Positions 40,766 to 50,848 of a DNA stretch of 64,000 nt are shown in pieces (the first letter of the stretch is position 1; each line of letters starts with the position of its first letter). The DNA comes from Pelagibacteraceae bacterium AG-414-E02 (GTDB lineage: Bacteria; Pseudomonadota; Alphaproteobacteria; Pelagibacterales; Pelagibacteraceae), in the NCBI GenBank assembly GCA_003214615.1, contig QCLK01000001.1, positions 124,001 to 188,000 of the forward strand, written 5' to 3'. The translations under genes were made by a program, and so were the position numbers. The notes beneath the pieces are model-generated. The model did no database searches and had not been told where the DNA came from. It was given only the letters and a program-made list of their open reading frames with translations.

Positions 40766-41242
40766 ATGAAATTTGTAATAACTTTCTTAGTTTTTTTAGG
40801 ACTATCTATTAATTTCAATTTAACTTATGCCGCCTCGGGGGGTGGCCTTGATGATACAGGATCAAGTTTATATAAGTCAGGAAAAAAATTGATTATAAGG
40901 GCCAAAAAATTAGAAAAAAAAGAAAAAATTGAGAAGGCAAAAACGCTATACGCAAAAGCTTTGGTAAAACTTGAAAAGGCTTATGCTGAAAATAAAAAAA
41001 ATGCTGATATACTGAATTATTTGGGTTTTGCTTTAAGAAAAACTGGAGATTTTAAAAAAGCTGAAAAATTCTATCTTGAAGGTCTAGAACTTGATGCAGG
41101 ACATTTGGGTATAAATGAATATTTAGGTGAGCTTTACGTACAAACAGGCAGAATTGAACTAGCCAAAGAGAGACTCCAAGTTCTTGATGGCTGTAAATGT
41201 GAGGAATACGACGAATTAAAAGAACTAATAGAAAAAAATTAA
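40766..41242 (+). CDS. Exported TPR-repeat protein
   Basis: Protein of 158 residues with a signal peptide ending near residue 22 (NLTYAASGG). A lysine-rich helix spans about 40-75. It is followed by at least two tetratricopeptide repeats (ADILNYLGFALRKTGDFKKA, GINEYLGELYVQTGRIELA). TPRs usually mediate protein contacts in the periplasm. It is followed immediately by a DoxX gene. The short charged GGGLDDTGSSLYKSG segment after the signal is shared with similar marine proteins from memory, unverified. Confidence 0.8.
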   Translation: MKFVITFLVFLGLSINFNLTYAASGGGLDDTGSSLYKSGKKLIIRAKKLEKKEKIEKAKTLYAKALVKLEKAYAENKKNADILNYLGFALRKTGDFKKAEKFYLEGLELDAGHLGINEYLGELYVQTGRIELAKERLQVLDGCKCEEYDELKELIEKN

Positions 41243-41243
41243 A

Positions 41244-41627
41244 ATGATTATTGTAGAATTTTTAGGACGTGTACTACTTTCAGCATTATTTTTAATTGAA
41301 GGTCTTGGAAAAATTTCAATGCAAGAAGATGTTGTAATGTACATGGAAGATTATGGTGTTCCAGGAATGTTATTTATGCCTGCAATAATTCTCGAAATTT
41401 TATTTCCTTTATTTCTTATAGTTGGCTATAAAACAAAGTGGGCCGCATCAATTATGGCTTTGTTTACTTTTGCAGTAGCAATAATTTTCCACACAAATTT
41501 TAGTGAGGGAATGCAAATGATATTTTTCCTAAAAGACTTAGCAATTGCCGGTGGATTTATGATTGTTGTTGCTTATGGGCCGGGTAAAATTAGTTTAGAC
41601 TATTATTTTGATTCAAAGAAGGAATGA
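41244..41627 (+). CDS. DoxX-family membrane protein
   Basis: Four-helix membrane protein of 127 residues. LGRVLLSALFLIEGLGKIS and the P-rich EILFPLFLIVGYKTKWAA are the DoxX signature regions, followed by FHTNF and FLKDLAIAGGFMIV. Family members are linked to quinone oxidoreduction or redox stress without a clear reaction. The gene begins 1 base after the TPR gene and its stop overlaps the next start by 4 bases. Confidence 0.88.
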   Translation: MIIVEFLGRVLLSALFLIEGLGKISMQEDVVMYMEDYGVPGMLFMPAIILEILFPLFLIVGYKTKWAASIMALFTFAVAIIFHTNFSEGMQMIFFLKDLAIAGGFMIVVAYGPGKISLDYYFDSKKE

Positions 41628-42079
41628 AATCAGCTGATAAAAAAAAATCAGAAGATTTTTACAAACTTTTTAAACCTCAATTAACACCTAAAAAAATGCT
41701 TGAAATGGGCGTGTTCGGGGGTTCTTATTTTGGAAGAAATATAAAAGAATATCCAAAATCTTGGTTTAAAAATGCAAAGTTAAGTAAAACTTTCGATGCA
41801 GAAAAAAATCGTTTTAGAGTAAAGGCAGGATTAACCAGAAAAGAATGGTTGGCTAAAGGCTGGATTTTTAAAGAAGATCCGCTCGGTTGGTTTCAGTGGT
41901 ATTGCAGATTTACTAATGGAAGACGAATTTCTCACATCGATGAAATTCAAATTAAAAGATGGAAAGCTTTTAAAAGGCATGTAACTGCAATAAAAAAAAA
42001 CTGTGAACAAGGAGACATTCATTGTAGAAGAAAACAAAGACAGGCGATTTTACAATGGGCTTATGATCCTTTTATTTAA
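41624..42079 (+). CDS. Uncharacterised 151-residue protein
   Basis: Not recognised. It is soluble, basic and rich in tryptophan, lysine and aromatic residues. Successive motifs are LTPKKMLEMGVFGGSYF, EYPKSWF, GLTRKEWLAKGWIFKEDPLG, WFQWYCRFTNGRR, IKRWKAFKRH and a terminal RRKQRQAILQWAYDP. The last three suggest a helical nucleic-acid-binding or chaperone-like fold, which is speculation. Two cysteines near the C-terminus (CEQGDIHC) may bind metal. It overlaps DoxX by 4 bases and its last 8 bases overlap the convergent TRAP permease gene. Confidence 0.7.
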   Translation: MKSADKKKSEDFYKLFKPQLTPKKMLEMGVFGGSYFGRNIKEYPKSWFKNAKLSKTFDAEKNRFRVKAGLTRKEWLAKGWIFKEDPLGWFQWYCRFTNGRRISHIDEIQIKRWKAFKRHVTAIKKNCEQGDIHCRRKQRQAILQWAYDPFI

Positions 42080-43382
42080 GCGGTTGAATCATTTGTTCGG
42101 GTAGCCATAGCGCTATATCAGGAAAAATAACTATTACCACAACCGCTAAAATCATTAAAAGAAACAGTGGAAAGGCGCTTTTAGCTATGAAACCCATATC
42201 TTTTTTAGCCATACCTTGAAGTACAAACAAATTAAAACCAACTGGTGGAGTAATCTGAGCCATTTCAACTACAATAACAAGAAAAACTCCAAACCAAATC
42301 ATATCAAAACCTGCTTGTCTTATCATAGGTTCAATGATTGCCATTGTTAATACAACAGCAGAAATTCCGTCTAAAAACATTCCAAGAATAATATAAAAGA
42401 TTGTCAGTACCAAAATTAGAACATAGGGTGATAAATTCATTTCTTGTATCCATATTGCTAGACCTCGGGGGAGTCCTGTAAATCCCATTGCAAGAGATAA
42501 AAATGAAGAGCCAGCAAGAATAAAAGCTATCATACATGAAGTTTTTGTAGCTCCTAATAAAGATAATTTAAAAGTTTCTTTGTTTAAACTTTTTTGAAAG
42601 AAAGATAAAATTAATGCTCCTACTACACCTAAAGAAGCAGCTTCAGTAGCTGTAGCAACTCCCACATATATAGATCCTATTACAGCTGCAATTAAAACAA
42701 TAACAGGAATAAGTTGACCTGAATCTTTAATTTTTTGTGAAAAAGAAAAAGTTTCCTTGGTTTTTGGCATACTATCTTCATTAAGAATTGACCAGCCAAT
42801 AACATAAAACATAAAAAATATTGCAATCATAATTCCTGGAATTATTCCAGCTATAAAAAGTTTTGCTATAGATTCTTGCACTGTCACGCCATAAATAATT
42901 AATATAATAGAAGGCGGTATTAGCAATCCTAAGGTTCCTGAACCTGCTAGGCTTCCTAATAATAATTTTTCAGGATAATTTCTTTTTCTTAATTCGGGGA
43001 TAGACATTTTTCCAACTGTAGCTACAGTAGCTGCTGACGATCCTGAAATAGCAGCAAATAAAGCGCAACCTACAATGTTAACATGAATTAAACCACCAGG
43101 AAGGCGAGACATCCATGGTGTCAAACCTTTAAATAAATTTTCAGATAGTTTGGTTCTAAATAATATTTCACCCATCCAAACAAATAAAGGTAGAGCTGTT
43201 AATGTCCATGATGAGCTTGTTCCCCAAATTGTAGTAGCCATGGCATCCCCTACAGGACGTGAAGTAAAAAGCAACATTCCAATTGCGGACACTCCTACCA
43301 TGCTGAGGGCCACCCAAATTCCTGTGCCTAAAAAAATTAGTAAAATTGAAATGAAAAAAATTGTTAAAAATAATTCAGGCAT
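42072..43382 (-). CDS. dctM: TRAP transporter large permease DctM
   Basis: Membrane subunit of 436 residues with about twelve helices that couples solute import to sodium. Characteristic segments are FAAISGSSAATVATVG, LAGSGTLGLLIPPSIILIIYG and GMFLDGISAVVLTMAII. It works with DctQ and DctP just upstream on the same strand, 2 bases apart from DctQ. The 3' end overlaps a convergent gene by 8 bases. Confidence 0.95.
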   Translation of the reverse strand: MPELFLTIFFISILLIFLGTGIWVALSMVGVSAIGMLLFTSRPVGDAMATTIWGTSSSWTLTALPLFVWMGEILFRTKLSENLFKGLTPWMSRLPGGLIHVNIVGCALFAAISGSSAATVATVGKMSIPELRKRNYPEKLLLGSLAGSGTLGLLIPPSIILIIYGVTVQESIAKLFIAGIIPGIMIAIFFMFYVIGWSILNEDSMPKTKETFSFSQKIKDSGQLIPVIVLIAAVIGSIYVGVATATEAASLGVVGALILSFFQKSLNKETFKLSLLGATKTSCMIAFILAGSSFLSLAMGFTGLPRGLAIWIQEMNLSPYVLILVLTIFYIILGMFLDGISAVVLTMAIIEPMIRQAGFDMIWFGVFLVIVVEMAQITPPVGFNLFVLQGMAKKDMGFIAKSAFPLFLLMILAVVVIVIFPDIALWLPEQMIQPLK

Positions 43383-43384
43383 AA

Positions 43385-43876
43385 TTAAATATTATTTTTT
43401 TTTAAAATTAAAAGGACAAAATTGTGAAATACACAAATGAAAAATATAGTAGAACCTAAAGCTACTGAAACTTGAGGAATCCAAATCAAAATTTCATCCG
43501 CACCTTCGCTTCTTTCTTGGAAGTTAAAAGAAACCATAAGCATTTTTAAAAAATAAAAAGATAAAAATCCTGAAAAAAAAGTTGATATAGACAAACACCA
43601 TAGTTCTAAATATCTTCTAATCTTCTTATTAGACTTTTCCAAAAATAATGTAATCCTTATATGTCCTTTTTCTCCAAACGTATAAGCTAAGGCAAGAAAA
43701 GAAGAAGCAGCCATACAGTAACCTGAGTATTCTGCTAGACCTCGGATATAGAAACCAAATATTCTTGAGGCTATTCCTGTAAGTATAAATATTGCTACTA
43801 GTATAAGAAAAATGGCAGCTATATAGCCTGATAGCCTATAAAGAGTTCTTAAATAATTATCAATTTTACAAAGCAT
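43385..43876 (-). CDS. dctQ: TRAP transporter small permease DctQ
   Basis: Four-helix membrane subunit of 163 residues. The central GLAEYSGYCMAASSFLALAY and GHIRITLFLE are the recognised DctQ features. Its ATG directly follows the U run of a strong terminator-like hairpin, so there is no room for a normal free Shine-Dalgarno sequence. Expression should therefore be much lower than that of the binding protein and may depend on translation or readthrough from it. Confidence 0.92.
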   Translation of the reverse strand: MLCKIDNYLRTLYRLSGYIAAIFLILVAIFILTGIASRIFGFYIRGLAEYSGYCMAASSFLALAYTFGEKGHIRITLFLEKSNKKIRRYLELWCLSISTFFSGFLSFYFLKMLMVSFNFQERSEGADEILIWIPQVSVALGSTIFFICVFHNFVLLILKKNNI

Positions 43877-43910
43877 AAAAAAGGCCGTTTAATTATACGG
43901 CCTTTTTTTT
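43877..43910 (-). terminator. Intra-operon terminator-like hairpin between dctP and dctQ
   Basis: The stem pairs AAAAAAGGCCG (43877-43887) with CGGCCTTTTTTT (from 43898) around a 10-base loop. On the minus strand the stem ends in CGGCC and six U residues, directly followed by the dctQ ATG (43876). It should stop most transcripts after dctP while letting a fraction continue. It could also control dctQ translation. Confidence 0.85.
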
Positions 43911-43924
43911 AAGAATTAAATTTA

Positions 43925-44899
43925 TTATTTGAAAGCTGCAAGAACGGCTTGTCCACGTGAACCTGCTCTATCAGCCCATTCTTTGGACATTTTAGCTCCT
44001 ACTTCTTCAAAATGTTTCTTTAAAGCAGAATTAACTTTTCCAACTTTCATACCAGCATCTGAAAGGGCTTTTTTATCATTTTTATTTCCTTTTTTAGATA
44101 AATCCCAACCCTTCTTTTCTGCTTTAGCAGCTTCTGACATTACTAATTTTTGTGTAGCTGCATCTAATTTATTCCATGCATCTTTGTTCACAATCACCAT
44201 ATTTTTTGGGAACCAAGCAGCTATATCATAAAAATAACCAACTCCATTTTCCCAAATCTTTGAATTTTTTCCTGTTGTCGGTGAAGTAATCATACTTTCA
44301 ACTGCACCAGTTGAAAATGCTTGGCTTATCTCTGCTGCTTCAATTTTCGTTGGCGCCATTCCAGTTAATTCAGCAATTCTAATTGTTGCAGAGTTATAAG
44401 CTCTAAATTTTAAACCTTTTAAATCCGCTACACTGTTAATTTCCTTTTTGCTGTATAAACCTTGAGCTGGCCAAGGTACTGCATATAAAAATACAAGACC
44501 TTTGCTGTCTAAACTTTTTACTATTTCAGGTTTAGAAGCTTTGTATAATCTCATAGCAGCTCCATATGTCGTAGCCAAAAATGGTTGTGAGTCTACTTCA
44601 AGTAATGGATCTTCTTTTCCAAGAGCCGACATAAATCTTTCTCCTATAGGAGCTTGTCCTGTTCTAACTGCTCTAAAAATTTCTCCACCTTTAAATAGAG
44701 ATCCGCCTGGGTGAGTAACAATTGTTAATTTACCACCACTTTTATTTGTAACATTTTTAGCAAACTCTGTTGCATTAGCTGAATGGAAATTCCCTGCTCC
44801 ATAAGCAAGAGCCATGTCCCATTTTTCTCCAGCACTAGCAATATTTACGCTAAAAATTAGCGCAGCTAATGTTACAAGAATATTTCTAATTAATTTCAT
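43925..44899 (-). CDS. dctP: TRAP transporter solute-binding protein DctP
   Basis: Periplasmic binding protein of 324 residues with a signal peptide ending near residue 23 (NIASAGEKW). The DctP fold is shown by the GSLFKGGEIFRAVRTGQAPIG stretch and LKFRAYNSATIRIAE, whose arginine usually holds the ligand carboxylate. GGAGGG upstream of the ATG is a strong ribosome binding site. It is the first gene of the operon. The ligand is probably an organic acid, exact identity unknown. Confidence 0.93.
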   Translation of the reverse strand: MKLIRNILVTLAALIFSVNIASAGEKWDMALAYGAGNFHSANATEFAKNVTNKSGGKLTIVTHPGGSLFKGGEIFRAVRTGQAPIGERFMSALGKEDPLLEVDSQPFLATTYGAAMRLYKASKPEIVKSLDSKGLVFLYAVPWPAQGLYSKKEINSVADLKGLKFRAYNSATIRIAELTGMAPTKIEAAEISQAFSTGAVESMITSPTTGKNSKIWENGVGYFYDIAAWFPKNMVIVNKDAWNKLDAATQKLVMSEAAKAEKKGWDLSKKGNKNDKKALSDAGMKVGKVNSALKKHFEEVGAKMSKEWADRAGSRGQAVLAAFK

Positions 44900-44993
44900 A
44901 TTCCCTCCATAATTTTATTAATTTCTTATTTCACAATGAAGAATGAGTAATTGCAATACAATTATTTAGCTTATAGAATTAAAAATATAAAAA

Positions 44994-45605
44994 GTGCTAG
45001 AAGAAACACTAATATTTATTCAAATTGTATTAATCGATATCGTAATGGCTGCCGATAACGCCATTATCATTGGAATGGTCGCGGCAAATTTTGCTCCTAA
45101 AAATAGAAAGCAAATCATTATGTGGGGAGTTTTTGCCGCATTTATTTTCAGAGTTATTTTTGCTTTTTCTGCAACTTTTTTACTTCAATTTGCTTTTATC
45201 AAATTAATTGGAGGTGCACTTCTTTTATGGATTGTTAATGAACTTAGAATAGATTTATTTACCATAAAAAAAATAAAATCGCCAACCAAGCAATCTAAAG
45301 AACCTTCTTTCATGAGTGGAGTTTATAAAGTTTTAATTGCGGATATTACTTTAAGTTTTGATAATGTTTTGGGGGTAGCTGGAGCAGCTAAAGAACATTA
45401 CTTGCTATTGCTTTTTGGTTTAGTTTTGTCTGTAATTTTGGTGGGAGCATTAGCTACATATTTTGCAAAATTTATTCAAGATCACAAATGGATTGGGTAT
45501 GTTGGTCTAGCAGTAATTTTATTAGTTGCGGTACAATTAATTATTGGAGGCTTAATGGACTACGGTGTGCTTACAATCAATGAGCCTTTTGCTTCTTGGT
45601 TTTAG
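44994..45605 (+). CDS. TerC-family integral membrane protein
   Basis: Membrane protein of 203 residues with about seven helices. IVLIDIVMAADNAIIIG and LIADITLSFDNVLGVAG are the two TerC repeats with the conserved acidic-Asn motif. Members have been linked to metal ion export or metalation of secreted proteins. The start is GTG. A likely promoter (TTGCAA at 44951, TAGAAT at 44974, spacer 17) predicts a start near 44985, leaving a leader under 10 bases without a ribosome binding site. Confidence 0.9.
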   Translation: MLEETLIFIQIVLIDIVMAADNAIIIGMVAANFAPKNRKQIIMWGVFAAFIFRVIFAFSATFLLQFAFIKLIGGALLLWIVNELRIDLFTIKKIKSPTKQSKEPSFMSGVYKVLIADITLSFDNVLGVAGAAKEHYLLLLFGLVLSVILVGALATYFAKFIQDHKWIGYVGLAVILLVAVQLIIGGLMDYGVLTINEPFASWF

Positions 45606-45614
45606 AATTAAAAA

Positions 45615-46685
45615 CTAATTATTTTTTTCCATTTGCCAAAGACTACCTTCGTCACTTAAAAAAAATAATTTACCAGTATTTGGTTGGATTTTAATATCTC
45701 TAATTCTTCCAATATTACCTTTAAAAATAATATCTTCATTAATAAATTCATTACCCTCGAATTTAATTTTTCTTAAAGATTGATCTTTTAGTGACGTAAT
45801 TAAAGCATCGCCGTTCCATTCTTTAAATTCTTTTCCTTTATAAATTGTAATTGCGCTAACAGCTATCGATGGTACCCAGTATTTAATCGCTTTGGTAAAA
45901 CCTGGTTTCCATTTAGGCCCTATTGTCGTGCCTGAATAATTCTTTCCACCCCATCCTAAAATTTTCCACCCATAATTTTCTCCGTAGTTAGCTGTACCAA
46001 ACCAATCACCTCCCTTAGCGCCGTGATTGCTTAAATAAATTTTATTATTAAAAGGTGATAGAGCCATTCCCTGTGGGTTTCTTACACCTATTTGAAAAAT
46101 TTCAGGTAACCAATCTTTCTTATTTTTAAATTTTGGATTATCTTTTGGAATAGTTCCATCAAGATTTATTCTTATTATACTGCCTGGATGTTTAGTTGGA
46201 TCTTGTGCAATCATACCTTTGCCTCTTTCACCGGCTGTTATAAAAAGATACTTATCTTTAATTACCAACCTTGAACCAAAATGATACTGGGATTCTATTG
46301 ATGGCTCAGCTCTAAAGATGCTTTTGAATTTGATATTGTTTTTGTTAAATTTACCTTTTGCTACTGATGTGCTTGTATGCCAGTTACCTCTGTCCTCAGA
46401 ATAAGAAACATAAACATCTTTATTTTTAAATAAAATATCAAGTAATCCTCCTTGCCCATATTCTAAAATTTTTAAGTTATGCTTTATATTTTGTAATTCT
46501 GTTTTTGGAATATCAATATAAATTATATTTCCCGACTTTTCTGTTATTAAAGCTTCATTTTGATTAATGAATGACAAGCTCCAAGGTGACTTTAAACCAT
46601 CTGTAATTTTTATTAGTTTAAAATCTTCAGCAATTGCAATGCTAAAGTTTAAAATGAAAATTATTATTAAATAATAAATTTTCAT
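45615..46685 (-). CDS. Exported PQQ-type sugar dehydrogenase-like protein (glucose/sorbosone dehydrogenase family)
   Basis: Periplasmic six-bladed propeller of 356 residues with a signal peptide ending near residue 19 (SIAIAED). LKSPWSLSFINQNEALITEK, LFITAGERGKGMIAQDP, IFQIGVRNPQGMALSP and NYGENYGWKILGWGGKNY match the soluble quinoprotein dehydrogenase family. In E. coli the homologue YliI oxidises aldoses with PQQ. No PQQ synthesis genes are in the window, so the cofactor source is open. It lies 3 bases downstream of the MmgE/PrpD gene on the same strand. Confidence 0.87.
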   Translation of the reverse strand: MKIYYLIIIFILNFSIAIAEDFKLIKITDGLKSPWSLSFINQNEALITEKSGNIIYIDIPKTELQNIKHNLKILEYGQGGLLDILFKNKDVYVSYSEDRGNWHTSTSVAKGKFNKNNIKFKSIFRAEPSIESQYHFGSRLVIKDKYLFITAGERGKGMIAQDPTKHPGSIIRINLDGTIPKDNPKFKNKKDWLPEIFQIGVRNPQGMALSPFNNKIYLSNHGAKGGDWFGTANYGENYGWKILGWGGKNYSGTTIGPKWKPGFTKAIKYWVPSIAVSAITIYKGKEFKEWNGDALITSLKDQSLRKIKFEGNEFINEDIIFKGNIGRIRDIKIQPNTGKLFFLSDEGSLWQMEKNN

Positions 46686-46688
46686 TTA

Positions 46689-48191
46689 TTAGAATATAGC
46701 TTTTTTAAAAGTAGAATTTTTTTGGTCTAATTTAACCTTAATGTTTAGTTTATTAAGCTCTGATTTAGTCATATTTCTTAAATTTTGCACATCATTTAGA
46801 AATCTTTTACTTTCTTCTTCGTCAATAATGTACTTTGTTAATGTTTCAAATTTATTAATATAGTCTTTTCTTTTAAATGGTTTTTTCCCGTTAGGATGAG
46901 CATCCGCAACACTAATTTCATCAGCAATTTTTGAGCCATCTTTCATTTTAATTATCACTTTGCCTCCAAAGCATTTCTTGTTTGGGTTAGGATTATGATA
47001 CTTTTTTGTCCATTTTTTATCCTCAAATGTTTTGATTTTTTTCCATAAATCCACAGTGCTTTTAGTATTAGCTCTTTCCGGAGTATAAGAATCTACATGA
47101 TGCCACTTACCGTCCTCTAGAGCTACTGCAAAAATATACATGATGGAATGATCAAGTGTTTCCCTGCTCGCTTTTGGATCCATTTTTTGTGGATCATTTG
47201 CTCCAGTTCCAATTACATTGTGAGTGTGATGACTGGTATGAATTTCTATTTTTTTAATATCTGAAATATTTTTTATTTTTTTATTTAAACTTCTAGCTAG
47301 ATCTATCAGTGCTTGGGATTGATATTCAGCTGAATGCTCTTTGGTATAGGTTTCTAAAATAGCTTTTTTTTCTTCATTAACTTTTGGTAATGGAACGGTG
47401 TATTTTGCCTTGGATCCTGAAAGAACATAAGCTATTACACTATCTTCGCCTTCATAAATTGGACTCGGCGCTCCTTCTCCTCTCATTGCTCTATCAACTG
47501 CTTCGATGGCTAACTTTCCTGCATGAGCTGGGGCAAAAGCTTTCCAACTTGAAATTTCACCTTTTCTTGATTGTCTTGTAGAAATTGTTGTGTGTAATGC
47601 TTGCTGAATTGATTGGTAAATAGTTTCAGTATCAAGATTTAACAAAGATCCAATTCCCGCTGCAACACTTGGTCCAAGGTGAGCTATGTGATCAATTTTA
47701 TGTTCATGTAAACAAATTCCTTTAACAAGATTAACCTGGACTTCATATCCAGTAATAATTCCTCTAATCAAATCCATGCCACTTAAATTTTTTTGTTGGG
47801 CCACTGCTAGAATTGGAGGAATGTTATCTCCTGGATGGCTATAGTCTGCAGCTAGAAAAGTGTCATGAAAATCTAATTCTCTAACCGCCGTTCCATTTGC
47901 CCATGCTGCCCATTCACAATGAAATTTTTTATTTAAATCAACTCCAAAAACTGTTGCACCATCTTCCCTTGGATGAGCTAAAGCCATTTCCCTAGCAGAA
48001 ATAACGGGTCGTCTTTTAAATGATGCTATAGCTACTGAAGCATTATCAATAATCCTGTTAATAACCATATCAACCGCATCTTCATTTAAAGGAGCTTTAT
48101 CTGAAGCAATTTCGGCAATTTTCCAAGCAAGCTGATCTTCTTTCTTTAACTTTGCTGATGATTTGTGCACTCTTACTTTAATATTTCTCAT
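46689..48191 (-). CDS. MmgE/PrpD-family dehydratase
   Basis: Protein of 500 residues in the 2-methylcitrate dehydratase/cis-aconitate decarboxylase family. [31 protein letters not shown] and [12 protein letters not shown] in the first third contain the active-site histidine and aspartates. [19 protein letters not shown] is also conserved. The start overlaps the aconitase stop as TAATG. The pairing suggests action on citrate, 2-methylcitrate or aconitate. No prpB or prpC gene is in the window, so a complete methylcitrate cycle is not shown. Confidence 0.88.
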   Translation of the reverse strand: MRNIKVRVHKSSAKLKKEDQLAWKIAEIASDKAPLNEDAVDMVINRIIDNASVAIASFKRRPVISAREMALAHPREDGATVFGVDLNKKFHCEWAAWANGTAVRELDFHDTFLAADYSHPGDNIPPILAVAQQKNLSGMDLIRGIITGYEVQVNLVKGICLHEHKIDHIAHLGPSVAAGIGSLLNLDTETIYQSIQQALHTTISTRQSRKGEISSWKAFAPAHAGKLAIEAVDRAMRGEGAPSPIYEGEDSVIAYVLSGSKAKYTVPLPKVNEEKKAILETYTKEHSAEYQSQALIDLARSLNKKIKNISDIKKIEIHTSHHTHNVIGTGANDPQKMDPKASRETLDHSIMYIFAVALEDGKWHHVDSYTPERANTKSTVDLWKKIKTFEDKKWTKKYHNPNPNKKCFGGKVIIKMKDGSKIADEISVADAHPNGKKPFKRKDYINKFETLTKYIIDEEESKRFLNDVQNLRNMTKSELNKLNIKVKLDQKNSTFKKAIF

Positions 48192-50848
48192 TATAACATG
48201 CTTCTTAAAACGTATTTCAATATTCCATCATTTTTATAGTATTCAACTTCATTTGCCGTATCAATTCTAGAAAGTAAATTAATTTTTTTAGCTACTCCAT
48301 CTGCAAACTTAATTTCGCATTCAACTTCTTGACCTGGGGTTAAACCTTTTTCTATATTAATAATAGTAATAAGCTCAGATCCCTTGAGATTTAGTTTATT
48401 TTTATTAAATCCATCCATGAATTGAAGCGGGAGTATTCCCATCCCAATTAAATTTGATCTATGTATTCTTTCAAAACTTTCTGCAATTACAGCTTTTACT
48501 CCTAGCAATTTTGTGCCTTTCGCCGCCCAATCTCTAGAGGATCCCGCTCCATATTCTTTACCAGCAATTACAATTAGGTCGTTGCCTCTTTTCTTATATT
48601 CCATAGCTGCTTCGTAAATACTCATCACTTTTCCTTCGGGATATAGTTTGGTAAAACCTCCTTCAGTTCCTGGAGCAATTTCATTTCTTATTCTTATATT
48701 TCCGAATGATCCACGTACCATAACTTCATGATTACCTCTTCTTGCTCCATATGAATTAAAATCTTTTTGTTGAACTTGATGTTTCATAAAATAATCACCT
48801 GTTGGACTATCTTTTTTTATAGAGCCTGCTGGAGAAATATGATCTGTAGTTACCATATCACCTAATATTACTAATGGTCTTGCATCAGCAATTTTTTTAA
48901 AACCTTCTGGATTGTCTGACATTTTTTCAAAAAATGGTGGTTTTTTTACATAGGTTGAGCTGTCATTCCAATTATAAATGCTGCTTTCAGTAGTTTTAAT
49001 TTTTTTCCAATCATCTGAGCCTTCCGAAACTTTTGAGTAACGCTTAGAAAACATTTCCGCATTTATTGAGGTTAAAATTAACTCTTCAATCTCTTTATTT
49101 GATGGCCATATATCTTTTAAAAAAATATTTTTTCCCTTTTTATCTTTTCCCAAAGGCTCCTTATATAAATCAAAATTCATTGATCCTGCTAGTGCATAGG
49201 CAACGACTAAAGGTGGCGACGCAAGATAGTTTGCTTTTACATCAGGATTAATTCTTCCCTCAAAATTTCTATTTCCAGATAAAACTGAAACCGCATATAA
49301 ATTTCCTTTTTGAATAGCTTGGGAAATATTTTCTTTTAAAGGTCCTGAGTTACCTATACAAGTTGTACATCCATAGCCAACTAAATGAAAACCAAGTTGG
49401 TCCAAATATTTATTTAAACCAGCTTTTTCAAGATAGTCTGTAACAACTTGAGAGCCTGGCGCCAAAGAAGTTTTTACCCAAGGTTTTACTTTTAACCCCT
49501 TTTCAACTGCTTTTTTGGCAAGCAAGCCTGCTCCTATAAGTACGCTTGGATTTGAAGTGTTGGTACATGATGTAATCGCAGCTATAACAATATTTCCATC
49601 CTTTAATTTAAAGTTTTCACCTGAAACTATTTCTTCTTTTGCATTTTCTCTATTCATATTTTTTTTGAAAGATTCCATAAATGATTTGGAAGATTCTGAT
49701 AACAAAACCTTATCCTGAGGACGTTTAGGACCCGATATGCTTGGAACAACTTTAGATAAATCTAAATCTAAAATTTTACTGAAAGAAATGTTTTCATCAG
49801 CCCAAAGACCCTGTTCTTTAGAATATTTTTCTACAAGTGAAATTGTGTGTTGATCTCTGCCGGAAAATTTCAAATATTTTAAAGTTTCTTCATCGATGGG
49901 AAAAAACCCACAGGTTGCTCCATATTCAGGTGCCATGTTTGCAATAGTGGCTCGATCTGCTAATGATAAATTTTTTAATCCATCTCCGTAAAACTCAACA
50001 AACTTTCCAACCACTCCTTCCTTTCTTAGTATTTGAACTATTGTTAAAACTAAATCGGTGGCAGTGGTTCCTTCAGAAAGTTTATTTTGAATTTTAAAAC
50101 CAACAACATCAGGAATTAACATTGATATTGGTTGTCCTAACATTGCTGCCTCGGCTTCAATACCGCCCACCCCCCAGCCGAGAACTGAAAGACCATTAAC
50201 CATGGTTGTGTGACTATCAGTTCCTACAAGTGTATCAGGATAGGCAAAATTATCAGATGACCAAACAACTTTTGATAAATATTCCAAATTAACCTGGTGA
50301 CAAATCCCAGTGCCTGGTGGAACAACTCTAAAATTATTGAATGCTTGTTGTCCCCATTTTAGAAAAGAATAACGCTCTCCATTTCTTAAAAATTCTTTTT
50401 CAACATTTTTTTTAAAAGAGTCTTTAGATGCGTATGTATCCACCATTACAGAATGGTCAATAACTAAATCAACTGTTGATAAAGGATTTATTTTTTTTGG
50501 ATCCTTATTTTTTAATTTTACAGCATCACGCATAGCCGCAAGATCAGCTACCGCTGGTATGCCAGTGTAATCTTGCATAAGAACTCTAGCAGGCCTAAAA
50601 GCAATTTCAGTTTTTGAATTTTTTTTGTCTAACCAAGACTTGATAGATAAAATTTGTTCTTTTTTAACTGATTTTTCATCTTCAAATCTTAATAAATTTT
50701 CTAGTAAAACTTTTATTGATTTGGGTAATTTTGAAATACCTTCTAAACCATTTTTTTCAGCTTCTTTAAGACTAAATATATTATAAGTTTTACTATCTAC
50801 TTTTAATTTTTTTAAAGATTTAAATGAATCATTACTGTTTATCTTCAT
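48191..50848 (-). CDS. acnA: Aconitate hydratase AcnA
   Basis: Monomeric [4Fe-4S] aconitase of 885 residues, interconverting citrate and isocitrate. Cluster cysteines lie in [12 protein letters not shown] and [12 protein letters not shown]. The [21 protein letters not shown] segment and the C-terminal [16 protein letters not shown] are AcnA hallmarks. The ATG at 50848 is preferred over one 27 bases earlier, since it overlaps the LysE stop as ATGA and matches the family opening. Downstream, an MmgE/PrpD gene is translationally coupled. Confidence 0.96.
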   Translation of the reverse strand: MKINSNDSFKSLKKLKVDSKTYNIFSLKEAEKNGLEGISKLPKSIKVLLENLLRFEDEKSVKKEQILSIKSWLDKKNSKTEIAFRPARVLMQDYTGIPAVADLAAMRDAVKLKNKDPKKINPLSTVDLVIDHSVMVDTYASKDSFKKNVEKEFLRNGERYSFLKWGQQAFNNFRVVPPGTGICHQVNLEYLSKVVWSSDNFAYPDTLVGTDSHTTMVNGLSVLGWGVGGIEAEAAMLGQPISMLIPDVVGFKIQNKLSEGTTATDLVLTIVQILRKEGVVGKFVEFYGDGLKNLSLADRATIANMAPEYGATCGFFPIDEETLKYLKFSGRDQHTISLVEKYSKEQGLWADENISFSKILDLDLSKVVPSISGPKRPQDKVLLSESSKSFMESFKKNMNRENAKEEIVSGENFKLKDGNIVIAAITSCTNTSNPSVLIGAGLLAKKAVEKGLKVKPWVKTSLAPGSQVVTDYLEKAGLNKYLDQLGFHLVGYGCTTCIGNSGPLKENISQAIQKGNLYAVSVLSGNRNFEGRINPDVKANYLASPPLVVAYALAGSMNFDLYKEPLGKDKKGKNIFLKDIWPSNKEIEELILTSINAEMFSKRYSKVSEGSDDWKKIKTTESSIYNWNDSSTYVKKPPFFEKMSDNPEGFKKIADARPLVILGDMVTTDHISPAGSIKKDSPTGDYFMKHQVQQKDFNSYGARRGNHEVMVRGSFGNIRIRNEIAPGTEGGFTKLYPEGKVMSIYEAAMEYKKRGNDLIVIAGKEYGAGSSRDWAAKGTKLLGVKAVIAESFERIHRSNLIGMGILPLQFMDGFNKNKLNLKGSELITIINIEKGLTPGQEVECEIKFADGVAKKINLLSRIDTANEVEYYKNDGILKYVLRSML

